In this document: positions 43,173 to 51,542 of the stretch, piece by piece
Layout of the letters: the number at the start of each line of letters is the position of its first letter
Position numbering within the stretch: the stretch's first letter is position 1
Assembly (NCBI RefSeq): GCF_001306415.1
Contig: NZ_LDJX01000008.1
Location: 62,001 to 126,000 of the forward strand
Reading direction: 5' to 3'
DNA from: Croceitalea dokdonensis DOKDO 023
GTDB lineage: Bacteria; Bacteroidota; Bacteroidia; Flavobacteriales; Flavobacteriaceae
DNA: 64,000 nt
Position numbers and translations under genes: made by a program
The notes under the pieces: generated by a model
Seen by the model: only the letters and a program-made list of their open reading frames with translations
Databases searched by the model: none
What the model was told of the DNA's origin: nothing

Positions 43173-44150
43173 ATGAGATTCAAGTACTTTTCCATCCTGC
43201 TAATTTTGGTGTTCTGCTGCAACTCCTGCGCCGAGGCCGATAATTTTAAGACATTGCGCCTAGGTCACGGATTGGATGTCAGCCATTCGGTACACAAGGC
43301 CATGGTAAAGATGGGCGAGGACCTTGAGGCCTTGTCCGATGGAAAGCTAAAACTTGAAATTTACCCCAGTCAGCAATTGGGCACTGAGCGGCAATGTTTG
43401 GAATTACTGCAAATAGGTAGTTTGGATATGACCAAGGTGTCCGTAGGTGTTTTGGAAAACTTCGCTCCAAAAATGAAAGTATTGGGCTTGCCCTTTTTGT
43501 TTCGTGGTCGTGAACATGCTTTTAAGGTGTTGGATGGCCCCATTGGGCAACAATTGTTAAATGATGGTGAACAATATTGGTTAAAAGGCCTGGGGTACTA
43601 TGATGCGGGTAGCCGGAGTTTTTACACTAAGGATAAGCCAGTAAATACCCCGGAGGATTTAAAGGGACAAAAAATTCGGGTGATGGAAAGCGTAACTGCA
43701 ATGGATATGGTGCGCGGACTTGGAGGTTCGCCCACGCCCATTTCATGGGGCGAACTCTATACGGCATTACAACAAGGGGTAGTCGATGGGGCTGAGAACA
43801 ATCCCCCCAGTTTTTACCTTTCCCGACATTATGAAGTGTGTAAATATTATTCATTAAATGAGCATACCATGCTCCCAGATGTTTTGCTAGCCAGCACTCA
43901 GACCTGGGAAAAGCTCACTCAAGAAGAACAAAGATGGTTAAAAGCGGCAGTTGAAAAATCCGTAGTATACCAACGGGAGCTGTGGCTAGAAGCTGAGAAT
44001 GAAGCTTTGGAAGCGGTAAAAAAAGCAGGGGTCGAAATCATTAGACCAGACAAAAGCCTTTTTGCCGATAAGATTAAGGACAGTTTTGATAAATACAAAG
44101 AGGATGAGGTCATGTATCAACTCATTAAAGACATCCAGGCAACCGAATAA
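43173..44150 (+). CDS. TRAP transporter substrate-binding protein (DctP family), lipid-anchored
   Basis: 325 residues. The signal ends at a lipobox (ILVFCCNSC), unusual since many DctP proteins are soluble. LRLGHGLDVSHSVHKAMVKM starts the binding lobe. IRVMESVTAMDMVRGLGGSPTPISWGELYTALQQGVVDGAENN near residues 170-210 carries the conserved Arg that binds the substrate carboxylate and the family signature. It should capture uronate-type acids in the periplasm for the DctQM pair downstream. Context (kduID, uxuA) supports glucuronate or unsaturated uronates. Confidence 0.94.
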   Translation: MRFKYFSILLILVFCCNSCAEADNFKTLRLGHGLDVSHSVHKAMVKMGEDLEALSDGKLKLEIYPSQQLGTERQCLELLQIGSLDMTKVSVGVLENFAPKMKVLGLPFLFRGREHAFKVLDGPIGQQLLNDGEQYWLKGLGYYDAGSRSFYTKDKPVNTPEDLKGQKIRVMESVTAMDMVRGLGGSPTPISWGELYTALQQGVVDGAENNPPSFYLSRHYEVCKYYSLNEHTMLPDVLLASTQTWEKLTQEEQRWLKAAVEKSVVYQRELWLEAENEALEAVKKAGVEIIRPDKSLFADKIKDSFDKYKEDEVMYQLIKDIQATE

Positions 44151-44168
44151 TACCAAAAAAACCAAACC

Positions 44169-44630
44169 ATGCAACTACGAAAAACTATAGATAAGGTATT
44201 GGCCAATTTTTTGGTCATCATCATGGCCGTTATGGTCATCAATGTACTCTGGCAAGTCGCCAGTAGGTTCATTATAGGTACACCAAGTTCTTTTACCGAT
44301 GAACTTGCCCGGTACTTAATGATATGGATTGGTATTTTAGGTGCCGCCTATGTTTCAGGAAGAAATATGCATGTGGCGATTGATGTGCTTCCAAGAAGGT
44401 TCAATCCTCCCACCCAAAAGCGTCTGATGCTGGTGGTTCGTTTGCTGATTATTCTGTTTTGCTTGGTTGCTATGGTCATTGGCGGCTCTAGATTGGTGTA
44501 TATCACCTATGTGCTCGGTCAAAATTCGCCTGCCTTGCAAGTGCCCTTGGCCGTCGTCTATGCCGTTATACCTATCAGTGGTGTATTGATTATGTATTAC
44601 AAACTGTCCGATATCCTAAAAAAACAATAG
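44169..44630 (+). CDS. TRAP transporter small membrane subunit (DctQ family)
   Basis: 153 residues and four predicted membrane helices: VLANFLVIIMAVMVINVLWQV, the helix around YLMIWIGILGAAYVSG, LIILFCLVAMVIGG and VPLAVVYAVIPISGVLIMYY. FTDELARYLMIWIGILGAAY is the DctQ signature. It pairs with DctM for sodium-driven uptake and lies 3 bp before the large subunit gene. Confidence 0.93.
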   Translation: MQLRKTIDKVLANFLVIIMAVMVINVLWQVASRFIIGTPSSFTDELARYLMIWIGILGAAYVSGRNMHVAIDVLPRRFNPPTQKRLMLVVRLLIILFCLVAMVIGGSRLVYITYVLGQNSPALQVPLAVVYAVIPISGVLIMYYKLSDILKKQ

Positions 44631-44633
44631 ACC

Positions 44634-45929
44634 ATGGAATACATTCCAATTCTCGTACTTGTACTCAGTTTTATTTGTCTATTGGCCATAGGAACGCCTG
44701 TTGCGTGGAGTATTGCCATATCCTCTTTATTGACCTTAATGGTCAGCATCCCTATATTGCCGGCGGCAACCACCGTTTCCCAACGTATTGGAACGGGTCT
44801 AGATAGTTTTGCCCTCTTGGCGATACCCTTATTTATTCTGTCGGGGGAATTGATGAATAAAGGCGGTATCGCACACCGGCTCATTGCTTTTGCCAAGACT
44901 TTGGTGGGCGCACTCCCAGGTGGATTGGCATTGATAAATATCATTTCAGCCATGCTTATGGGGGCCATTGCAGGTTCGGCCATGGCCGCAGCATCTGCCA
45001 TGGGAAGTATTTTGGGTCCCGAAATGGAAAAGGAAGGTTATTCCAGGGAATTTGGTGCGGCGGTGAATATTACGGCAGCGACCACAGGCTTGGTAATACC
45101 ACCCAGTAATGTGTTGATTGTGTACTCATTGGCCAGCGGTGGTGCCTCTATTGCTGCGCTGTTTTTAGCGGGTTACATTCCTGGGATTTTGACTGGATTG
45201 TTCCTGATGATAGTCGCATCGGTCTGGGCGAAGAAGAAAGGCTATAAAGTGGGGAAACGCAGCAGTTTAAAAGAGGTGTTCAAAACATTCATTGATGCCC
45301 TACCTAGTTTATTCATGCTGGTTGTCGTAATCGGCGGTATCGTTACAGGAATCTTTACAGCCACCGAAGCATCGGCCATTGCCGTATTGTATAGTTTTTT
45401 ATTGGGGCTGTTTTATAAAGAAATCAGCCTACCTAAAATGCCGCGGATTTTATTGGATTCGTCAGCAACCACCGCCATTGTAATGTTGTTGATTGGAGCT
45501 TCCATGAGCATGTCTTGGGCATTGAGTTACGAAAACATACCGCAAGAAATTAGTACGGCGCTACTGGCATTGAGTGATAACCCTGTAGTCATTTTGTTGA
45601 TCATCAATTTACTATTGCTTTTTGTTGGGATTTTTATGGATATGACTCCTGCAGTGCTCATTTTTACCCCCATCTTTTTACCCGTAGTTACGGCCTTAGG
45701 TCTTGATCCGGTTCACTTTGGAATCATCATGGTATTAAACCTTTGTATTGGACTCTGTACGCCGCCTGTAGGCTCAGTTTTGTTCGTTGGGGTGGGTATC
45801 GCAAAAACCTCCATCGAAAAGGTAGTAAAGCCTTTGCTTCCACTGTTTATCGCAATGATTATCGCTTTGTTTTTAGTGACCTATTTTCCAGAGTTGAGTT
45901 TGTGGTTGCCTAGGCAGTTTGGGCTGTAA
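44634..45929 (+). CDS. TRAP transporter large permease subunit (DctM family)
   Basis: 431 residues with about 12 membrane segments. AIPLFILSGELMNKGGIAHRLIAFAKTLVGALPGGLA, ITAATTGLVIPPSNVLIVYS and LGLDPVHFGIIMVLNLCIGLCTPPVGSVLFVG are the classic DctM stretches. It forms the Na+-coupled channel of the uronate TRAP system and ends the plus-strand operon, 11 bp before a convergent gene. Confidence 0.96.
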   Translation: MEYIPILVLVLSFICLLAIGTPVAWSIAISSLLTLMVSIPILPAATTVSQRIGTGLDSFALLAIPLFILSGELMNKGGIAHRLIAFAKTLVGALPGGLALINIISAMLMGAIAGSAMAAASAMGSILGPEMEKEGYSREFGAAVNITAATTGLVIPPSNVLIVYSLASGGASIAALFLAGYIPGILTGLFLMIVASVWAKKKGYKVGKRSSLKEVFKTFIDALPSLFMLVVVIGGIVTGIFTATEASAIAVLYSFLLGLFYKEISLPKMPRILLDSSATTAIVMLLIGASMSMSWALSYENIPQEISTALLALSDNPVVILLIINLLLLFVGIFMDMTPAVLIFTPIFLPVVTALGLDPVHFGIIMVLNLCIGLCTPPVGSVLFVGVGIAKTSIEKVVKPLLPLFIAMIIALFLVTYFPELSLWLPRQFGL

Positions 45930-45940
45930 GAATAGGTTGA

Positions 45941-46909
45941 TTATCGACCAGCCAGTTTTTCCATGGCCTTCATGATAGTAAATCCCTCTTTTGCGGAACA
46001 GGGATTTTCAGCATTTCCTAAAAAATAGGAAACCACGGCTTGGATCATAGGTTGTTGAATGTGTTTGGGGTTTTCAAATTTAAAAACGGTTTCCCCCTTT
46101 TCATTGTCGAGAATGACCTTATCTCCATAGAAAGAAAAACGGATGCTTCCTTCCGTACCATAAATTACACACTCCTCTTTTTTATAATTGTCCGCGGCTG
46201 TAAAATTCCAAACGCCCCTAAACTGCACTCCATTTTTAAATTGTATGATCCCGTTGACGGTATCTTCTACCTTGTTTTTTTGGCCGGTCGCATACCCGTC
46301 AACTTTGTCAAAAGCTCCAAAATAATGGTACATTAGGTCAATTTGATGCGGAGCCAAATCGTAAAAATAACCCCCTCCTGAAACAGATGGATTCAACCGC
46401 CAGTTTTCTTCGGAATTGGCAACGATATCAGAATTTCTAGGTTGTAGGATTTGGATGTCTGCAAAAAGTACCGTACCAATAGCGTTCTCATCAAGTAATG
46501 CTTTTACCTTTTCAAAGGCAGGTAGTTTTCTGCGGTAGTGGGCAACAGATAACTTGATATCACTATTGTTTACGGCGGCAACGATTTCCTTAGCTTCCTG
46601 CGAGCTAAGCGCCATTGGTTTTTCCAAATAAACATCTTTCCCCGCTGCAAGTGCGGCTTTGGCATAGGCTAAATGTGTGGATGGGGGAGTGGCCACATAA
46701 ATCGCATTGATTTCATCATTCTTTAAGAGGTCTTCGGCCTTATCGGTCCAAATTGGTACACCATGGCGTTTTGCAAAATCCTTGGCTTTTTCTCCATTAC
46801 GGCGCATGACACCAATGAGTTCGGAGCCTTCCACTTTTTGGAAAGCGGGGCCACTTTTCACTTCGGTAACATCGCCACAACCAATAATCCCCCATTTTAC
46901 GGTTTCCAT
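45941..46909 (-). CDS. Gfo/Idh/MocA-family oxidoreductase
   Basis: 322 residues. The Rossmann motif is WGIIGCGDVTEVKSGPAF, followed by VATPPSTHLAYAKAALAAGKDVYLEKPMALSSQEA with the conventional EKP Lys near residue 95. AHYRRKLPAFEKVKALL and GGYFYDLAPHQIDLMYHYFGAFD form the C-terminal domain with the catalytic His. It is the last gene of the KDG kinase-KDPG aldolase-UxaC run, 15 bp after uxaC. A sugar or uronate dehydrogenase role is inferred; the exact substrate is unknown. Confidence 0.88.
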   Translation of the reverse strand: METVKWGIIGCGDVTEVKSGPAFQKVEGSELIGVMRRNGEKAKDFAKRHGVPIWTDKAEDLLKNDEINAIYVATPPSTHLAYAKAALAAGKDVYLEKPMALSSQEAKEIVAAVNNSDIKLSVAHYRRKLPAFEKVKALLDENAIGTVLFADIQILQPRNSDIVANSEENWRLNPSVSGGGYFYDLAPHQIDLMYHYFGAFDKVDGYATGQKNKVEDTVNGIIQFKNGVQFRGVWNFTAADNYKKEECVIYGTEGSIRFSFYGDKVILDNEKGETVFKFENPKHIQQPMIQAVVSYFLGNAENPCSAKEGFTIMKAMEKLAGR

Positions 46910-46924
46910 AATTTGATTTTTTTT

Positions 46925-48322
46925 TTACAATCCGAAGTATGCTTTTGCATTGTGGTAGCAGATATCACCCACAATCTTGCCCAGCCATTTTTCATCGGCC
47001 GGGAGTTCTCCGTTTTCTACATCTTTACCAATGAGATTACACAAAATTCTTCTGAAATACTCATGCCTGGGAAAGGATAGAAAACTTCTGGAATCGGTCA
47101 GCATCCCCACAAAACAACTCAACAAGCCCATATTAGATAGCGTGTTCAATTGTTTTTCCATACCATCTTTTTGGTCCAAAAACCACCAAGCAGAACCGTA
47201 TTGGACTTTGCCACGAACCGTACCATCATTAAAATTACCGGCCATGGTTGCAAACACTTCGTTTTGGGAAGGATTTATATTGTATAGAATGGTTTTCGCC
47301 AATTGGTCGGTGCCATCCAAATCGTTCAAAAATCCGCTCAGCGCTCTAGCCTGCGAAAAATCGCCAATGGAATCAAATCCGGTATCTGGGCCGAGTTCGT
47401 TCAATAAGCGTGTGTTGTTATTTCGAATAGGGCCCAAATGAAATTGTTGTACCCAACCCCGCTGATGGTACATTCTGCATAAGAGGAGTAAGGTGGTGGA
47501 TTTAAAGACTTGTACTTCTTTGGTGGAGAGTGCTTTTCTTGAAACGATTTTCTCGAAAATACGGTCACAATTGACTTCAGCTGTGTCAAAATAATAGAGT
47601 TGCTCCAAGCCGTGGTCCGCAAGCCTGCATCCCGTCTCATGAAAATAATCTACGCGCCGTTCCAATGCCGAAATAAGGTCATCATAGGTATTGATTTCAG
47701 AGTTGGTGACCTTTGCCAATAATCTTAAGAATTCTAGATAATCATCGCCATTTTCTACCGCATAGACCTTATCAGGTCTAAAGGTCGGATAGGTCCTCGG
47801 TTTTATCTTATTGTCCGCTATATGCTTATGGTGCTGCAAGGAATCGGTTGGGTCGTCAGTTGTGCAGAGGTATTCTACTTTTTTCTGCTGTAGCAAACCC
47901 TGAGTGTGATACTCCGAGGTTTGCAGTTTCTCGGACGCAGCTTCATAGATAACCTCGGCATTATCAGGTGTGAGCAACGCATCGATATCAAAATAGCGTT
48001 TCAACTCTAAATGCGTCCAATGGTACAGCGGATTTCTAACCGTATACGGGACGGTTTCTGCCCATTTTAAAAATTTCTCTTTGTCAGAAGCATTACCGGT
48101 AATGTATTTTTCTTGGATACCGAAAGCGCGCATGGCCCGCCATTTATAGTGATCCCCTTCCAACCATGCCTGGCTGATATTTTCAAAAACACGGTTTTGG
48201 GCGATTTCGTTCGGGGGTAGGTGATTGTGGTAGTCTATAATGGGTAAATCTGCTGCAAAGCCATGATAGAGTTTTTTAGCAAATTCGTTTTGTAATAAGA
48301 AATCGTCGGTAATAAAGCTCAT
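46925..48322 (-). CDS. uxaC: Glucuronate isomerase
   Basis: 465 residues, the usual family size. The metal-binding His-x-His sits in IIDYHNHLPPNEIAQN near residue 31; CTTDDPTDSLQHHKHIA and RPDKVYAVEN follow, then HLGPIRNNNTRLLNELGPDTGFDSIGD and MLTDSRSFLSFPRHEYFRRILCNLIGK at the C-terminus. It interconverts D-glucuronate and D-fructuronate (or galacturonate/tagaturonate). No UxaA or UxaB is seen, while UxuA and the SDR oxidoreductase are, so the glucuronate branch is favoured. Confidence 0.97.
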   Translation of the reverse strand: MSFITDDFLLQNEFAKKLYHGFAADLPIIDYHNHLPPNEIAQNRVFENISQAWLEGDHYKWRAMRAFGIQEKYITGNASDKEKFLKWAETVPYTVRNPLYHWTHLELKRYFDIDALLTPDNAEVIYEAASEKLQTSEYHTQGLLQQKKVEYLCTTDDPTDSLQHHKHIADNKIKPRTYPTFRPDKVYAVENGDDYLEFLRLLAKVTNSEINTYDDLISALERRVDYFHETGCRLADHGLEQLYYFDTAEVNCDRIFEKIVSRKALSTKEVQVFKSTTLLLLCRMYHQRGWVQQFHLGPIRNNNTRLLNELGPDTGFDSIGDFSQARALSGFLNDLDGTDQLAKTILYNINPSQNEVFATMAGNFNDGTVRGKVQYGSAWWFLDQKDGMEKQLNTLSNMGLLSCFVGMLTDSRSFLSFPRHEYFRRILCNLIGKDVENGELPADEKWLGKIVGDICYHNAKAYFGL

Positions 48323-48327
48323 ATATC

Positions 48328-48996
48328 TTACGAACGTATTTTTTTGATGAGGTCTAGGGTCTCGCTAACTTTGGTTTTAAGACCTTCATAATCTTTATTG
48401 GCCAAGACCTCCTTGCTTATCAATTTTGAGCCCATTCCTACACAGGTCACACCAGCATCAAACCAGCCTCTGAGGTTGGATTCTTCGGTGCTTACACCAC
48501 CAGTGGGCATTATGTTGGTCCAAGGTTGTGGTCCTTTGATAGCCTTCACAAACCCTGGTCCATAGGTAGAACCTGGGAACAGTTTTATAATCTCGCAGCC
48601 CAGTTCTTCGGCCCTATTGATTTCGGTAAGCGAACCACAGCCCGGTGACCATAGTACCTTTCTGCGGTTACAGGCAATGGCGATATCTTCGCGTAGAGAT
48701 GGGGTAACGATGAAATTGGCGCCCATCTGCAAAAACATGGATGCCGCCCCGGCATCCGTGATGGAACCAACGCCCATAATCATTCCCGGTAGTTCTTTGA
48801 TGGCAAACTTGTTGAGTTCGGAGAATACCTCAAAGGCAAAATCGCCCCGTGCGGTGAATTCCATTAAACGTGCCCCACCATCGTAGCAGGCCCGAAGTAC
48901 TTTTTTGCCCAGTTCGATATCGGGATGATAAAACAAAGGTACCATTCCGGTTTCCTTCATTACCGTTGCTACTTCAATTCTTGAATATTGTGCCAT
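48328..48996 (-). CDS. KDPG (2-keto-3-deoxy-6-phosphogluconate) aldolase
   Basis: 222 residues, class I aldolase barrel. LMEFTARGDFAFEVF supplies the catalytic Glu, GVGSITDAGAASMFLQMGANFIVTP is the conserved middle, and CEIIKLFPGSTYGPGFVKAIKGP carries the Schiff-base Lys, with Leu and Gly in place of the commoner FFPA. MPTGGVSTEESNLRGWFDAG binds phosphate. It splits KDPG into pyruvate and glyceraldehyde-3-phosphate. It ends both uronate routes in this window and lies 97 bp downstream of the KDG kinase gene. Confidence 0.95.
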   Translation of the reverse strand: MAQYSRIEVATVMKETGMVPLFYHPDIELGKKVLRACYDGGARLMEFTARGDFAFEVFSELNKFAIKELPGMIMGVGSITDAGAASMFLQMGANFIVTPSLREDIAIACNRRKVLWSPGCGSLTEINRAEELGCEIIKLFPGSTYGPGFVKAIKGPQPWTNIMPTGGVSTEESNLRGWFDAGVTCVGMGSKLISKEVLANKDYEGLKTKVSETLDLIKKIRS

Positions 48997-49010
48997 ATGC
49001 CCATCCTAAA

Positions 49011-49029
49011 TCCTTCCCAAAGGGAAGGA
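49011..49029. repeat. Compact extragenic hairpin (REP-like)
   Basis: TCCTTCCC (49011-49018) and GGGAAGGA (49022-49029) form a perfect 8-bp stem around AAA. It stands between the KDG kinase and KDPG aldolase genes. The minus-strand tail (TTTAGG) is poor for a terminator, so a dispersed extragenic palindrome or mRNA-stability hairpin is more likely. Confidence 0.5.
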
Positions 49030-49093
49030 GTTCTATTTTTCTATATTAAAACTAAATCTTTTCATAATACTCTTTTTGTGTTGTAGGGGAGGC

Positions 49094-50140
49094 CTACCTT
49101 GCCACCCTACCGGAGGCGTCACCGCCCATCAACTTTTCCACTTCTGCAACGGTAACCAAGTTGGCATCGCCCTTTATGGTGTGTTTTAAACAGGAAGCGG
49201 CCACGGCAAAATCCAATGCATTTTGGTCATCTTCGGGGTATTTTAAGAGGCCGTAAATCAATCCGCCCATAAAAGAATCGCCTCCACCAACGCGGTCCAC
49301 AATATGCGTGATTTGGTATTGCCGGGTCTCATACATTTTTTTGCCGTCCCATAACACTCCCGCCCAGGTATTGTGCGATGCGGATATGGAGCCTCTCAGT
49401 GTGGTGATCACTTTTTTGGCCTTCGGAAAACGCTCCATCATTTGTTTACAGACCGATAAAAAGGCCTCTGCCTTTACGTTGGCACCGTCCTTGTGCACAT
49501 CCAATCCGGCGGGGTGTATGCCAAAGTGTTTCTCGGCATCTTCTTCATTGCCCAAAACGATATCACAATAGGCGGTAAGGCCAGACATGATTTCCTCACG
49601 TTTGGCATCGTCGCAGTATTTCCAGAGTTTTGCCCTATAATTAAGATCGGTGGAAATGGTGATTCCCTTTTCAGAGGCAGCCTTCACCGCTTCAAGACAA
49701 ACATCTGCGGCACCTTGGGATATGGCAGGGGTAATCCCCGTCCAGTGAAACCATTCCACCCCTTCAAAAACATGGTCCCAATCAATCATTCCAGACTTGA
49801 TTTCCGCGATGGCCGAATGTGCTCGGTCATACACGACTTTGGAGCCTCTTGATACGGCCCCAGTTTCCAAAAAGTATATTCCGAGACGGTCACCACCAAA
49901 AACAATTTTATCCGTGCCAACGCCCCGTTTTCGCATTTCCATTAAAGCACACTGGCCAATATCGTTGTTGGGCAGTCGTGTTACAAAATCTACGGGTACC
50001 CCATAATTTGCCAAAGAAACGGCAACGTTGGATTCCCCACCGCCGTACACGACATCAAAACTGTTGGCCTGCGAAAACCGTAAAAAACCTGGAGGTGCTA
50101 AGCGGAGCATAATCTCACCAAAAGTGACTACTTTTTTCAT
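49094..50140 (-). CDS. kdgK: 2-keto-3-deoxygluconate kinase (PfkB family)
   Basis: 348 residues. VVTFGEIMLRLAPPGFLRFSQANSFDVVYGGGESNVAVSLANYG is the N-terminal PfkB sugar-binding start (cited in parts: FGEIMLRL and GGGESNVAVSLA). STDLNYRAKLW lies mid-protein and VDRVGGGDSFMGGLIYGLL near residue 280 has the catalytic Asp of the G-x-GD motif, here GGGD. It phosphorylates KDG to KDPG for the aldolase encoded downstream. It is the convergence point of the DEH, DKI and fructuronate routes. Confidence 0.93.
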   Translation of the reverse strand: MKKVVTFGEIMLRLAPPGFLRFSQANSFDVVYGGGESNVAVSLANYGVPVDFVTRLPNNDIGQCALMEMRKRGVGTDKIVFGGDRLGIYFLETGAVSRGSKVVYDRAHSAIAEIKSGMIDWDHVFEGVEWFHWTGITPAISQGAADVCLEAVKAASEKGITISTDLNYRAKLWKYCDDAKREEIMSGLTAYCDIVLGNEEDAEKHFGIHPAGLDVHKDGANVKAEAFLSVCKQMMERFPKAKKVITTLRGSISASHNTWAGVLWDGKKMYETRQYQITHIVDRVGGGDSFMGGLIYGLLKYPEDDQNALDFAVAASCLKHTIKGDANLVTVAEVEKLMGGDASGRVAR

Positions 50141-50160
50141 TTCTTGAATTGTTTATTGTT

Positions 50161-50253
50161 TAAAGATGGGTTAGGATTATTTTTGTATGCGAAAATTACT
50201 CACTTTTTCCATTCAAAAAGTACAGTTTAGGTACGCCAATTGTCCCATCTTTA
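50161..50253. repeat. Long-loop perfect inverted repeat before kdgK
   Basis: TAAAGATGGG (50161-50170) is the exact reverse complement of CCCATCTTTA (50244-50253), with 73 nt between. One arm overlaps the stop codon of the class II aldolase gene and the other lies 20 bp upstream of the kdgK start. It could be an operator pair or the base of an mRNA stem. Confidence 0.4.
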
Positions 50254-51534
50254 TAAAAATTTCTCCTTTAATTCTTGTATCTGTTGGTCGTTAATTGGTT
50301 TTAAATCACCCAATGAAGCTCCCATCACCAAGGATTTAGCACTAAACTCGGCAACTTCAAGTCGGTCAAACGTCTGTAGCAGCTCATCCCCGGTAATTAA
50401 AACGGAATCGTTTTTTATGATCAGCGCGGGTTTGGCTTCCTCAAGTAGTTTTGTATGATTTCCGTTGATAAAATGGTCTCCAAATGGGTAGGCCATCAAA
50501 TCTTGTAAAAATATCCAGCTTTCCGGTATGGTGCGCACATCCAAATGTGTATCGGTAATGGCAAAAGCCATGAGATAAGGAGATTGCGTCATAATAATAG
50601 AGTTTACCTCCGGGTTCCGTTGATAAATCTCATGATGTATGGCGGTGGCCCTACTAGGGTATTTTCCCTTTTCACGTTCACCGTCCCTTATTTGTACAAT
50701 GTCCTCTAGCTGTATCTCCCATCTGGAAAAATCCCTAGGGGTAATCAAAAAATCATTTTTATCCCACCGGACGGATACTGTTCCGTAGCTGCTGGTCATT
50801 AATCCCTGTTGGCATGCCCTTTTTACTATGGTACATATTTCTGCCCGTTTGGCCCGTTCTTTGGAAGGATACATGGCCTTTTGGGATGCTTCTGGCAGTG
50901 CTACCACTTGATCGTAAAAGGCCTGAATGTCCTCATCGGATAAATAGTTTGGTGTACCCACCATTTGCCCATATAATAATGCACTTGCACAAAATTCTAA
51001 GGTCTCAAACCGTTGGTAGGCATCGTCCATATCCGTGCCACCCAATACGATACCGTGGTTTTCCATGATCACTGCCTTAAAACCCTTTGCAAATTCTGCG
51101 GCAATGACATCACCCAACTTGTCGCTTCCGGGCAACTTGTATTTAGCATAGCCAATGGGGCCACAGATATTCTTGGCCTGTGGAATAACGTTCGTATTGG
51201 GTATCTGATGTACGATACTGAAAGAGACCAATGCGGGAGGATGTGCATGAATCACTGATTTGATGTCTGGTCTGGTGTCATAAATGGCCTTGTGGAAAGG
51301 AAATTCTGAAGAAGGCTTATGTCTTCCTAAAATTGCTCCATTTTCTGCAATACAAACAATATCTGATGTCCTTAAGGTACCCTTGTCTATAGCGGATGGC
51401 GTTATCCAAATATTGCCGTCCTCATCTTTTATTGAAATGTTACCACCAGAGGTGGTTGTCATCCCGCGTTTATAGATACGGTCAATAATCTTTATAATTT
51501 GTTCTTTTGGATGTAGTAGTTCGTGGATTTTCAT
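50251..51534 (-). CDS. Tandem class II aldolase/adducin-like protein with a degenerate second domain
   Basis: 427 residues in two aldolase-II units. Unit 1 (residues about 5-205) is intact: GGNISI, SSEFPFHKAIY with the catalytic Glu near 78, HAHPPALVSF with two zinc His near 96, and ENHGIVLGG with the third His near 157. Unit 2 (about 225-420) repeats the fold (SSYGTVSVRW, ATAIHHEIYQRNPE, LIIKNDSVLITG), but the His-x-His-Pro site reads TQSP and the third His is gone, so it cannot bind zinc that way. Class II aldolases split fuculose- or rhamnulose-1-phosphate, among others. Placement after the NCS1 permease and LldD genes suggests a deoxysugar-phosphate or related substrate. Confidence 0.85.
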   Translation of the reverse strand: MKIHELLHPKEQIIKIIDRIYKRGMTTTSGGNISIKDEDGNIWITPSAIDKGTLRTSDIVCIAENGAILGRHKPSSEFPFHKAIYDTRPDIKSVIHAHPPALVSFSIVHQIPNTNVIPQAKNICGPIGYAKYKLPGSDKLGDVIAAEFAKGFKAVIMENHGIVLGGTDMDDAYQRFETLEFCASALLYGQMVGTPNYLSDEDIQAFYDQVVALPEASQKAMYPSKERAKRAEICTIVKRACQQGLMTSSYGTVSVRWDKNDFLITPRDFSRWEIQLEDIVQIRDGEREKGKYPSRATAIHHEIYQRNPEVNSIIMTQSPYLMAFAITDTHLDVRTIPESWIFLQDLMAYPFGDHFINGNHTKLLEEAKPALIIKNDSVLITGDELLQTFDRLEVAEFSAKSLVMGASLGDLKPINDQQIQELKEKFL

Positions 51535-51542
51535 GGGGAATT

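Noticed and set aside
45935-45949. Short hairpin in the convergent gap after dctM
   Set aside because: Six pairs with one wobble, overlapping the neighbouring coding end; too weak to call a terminator.
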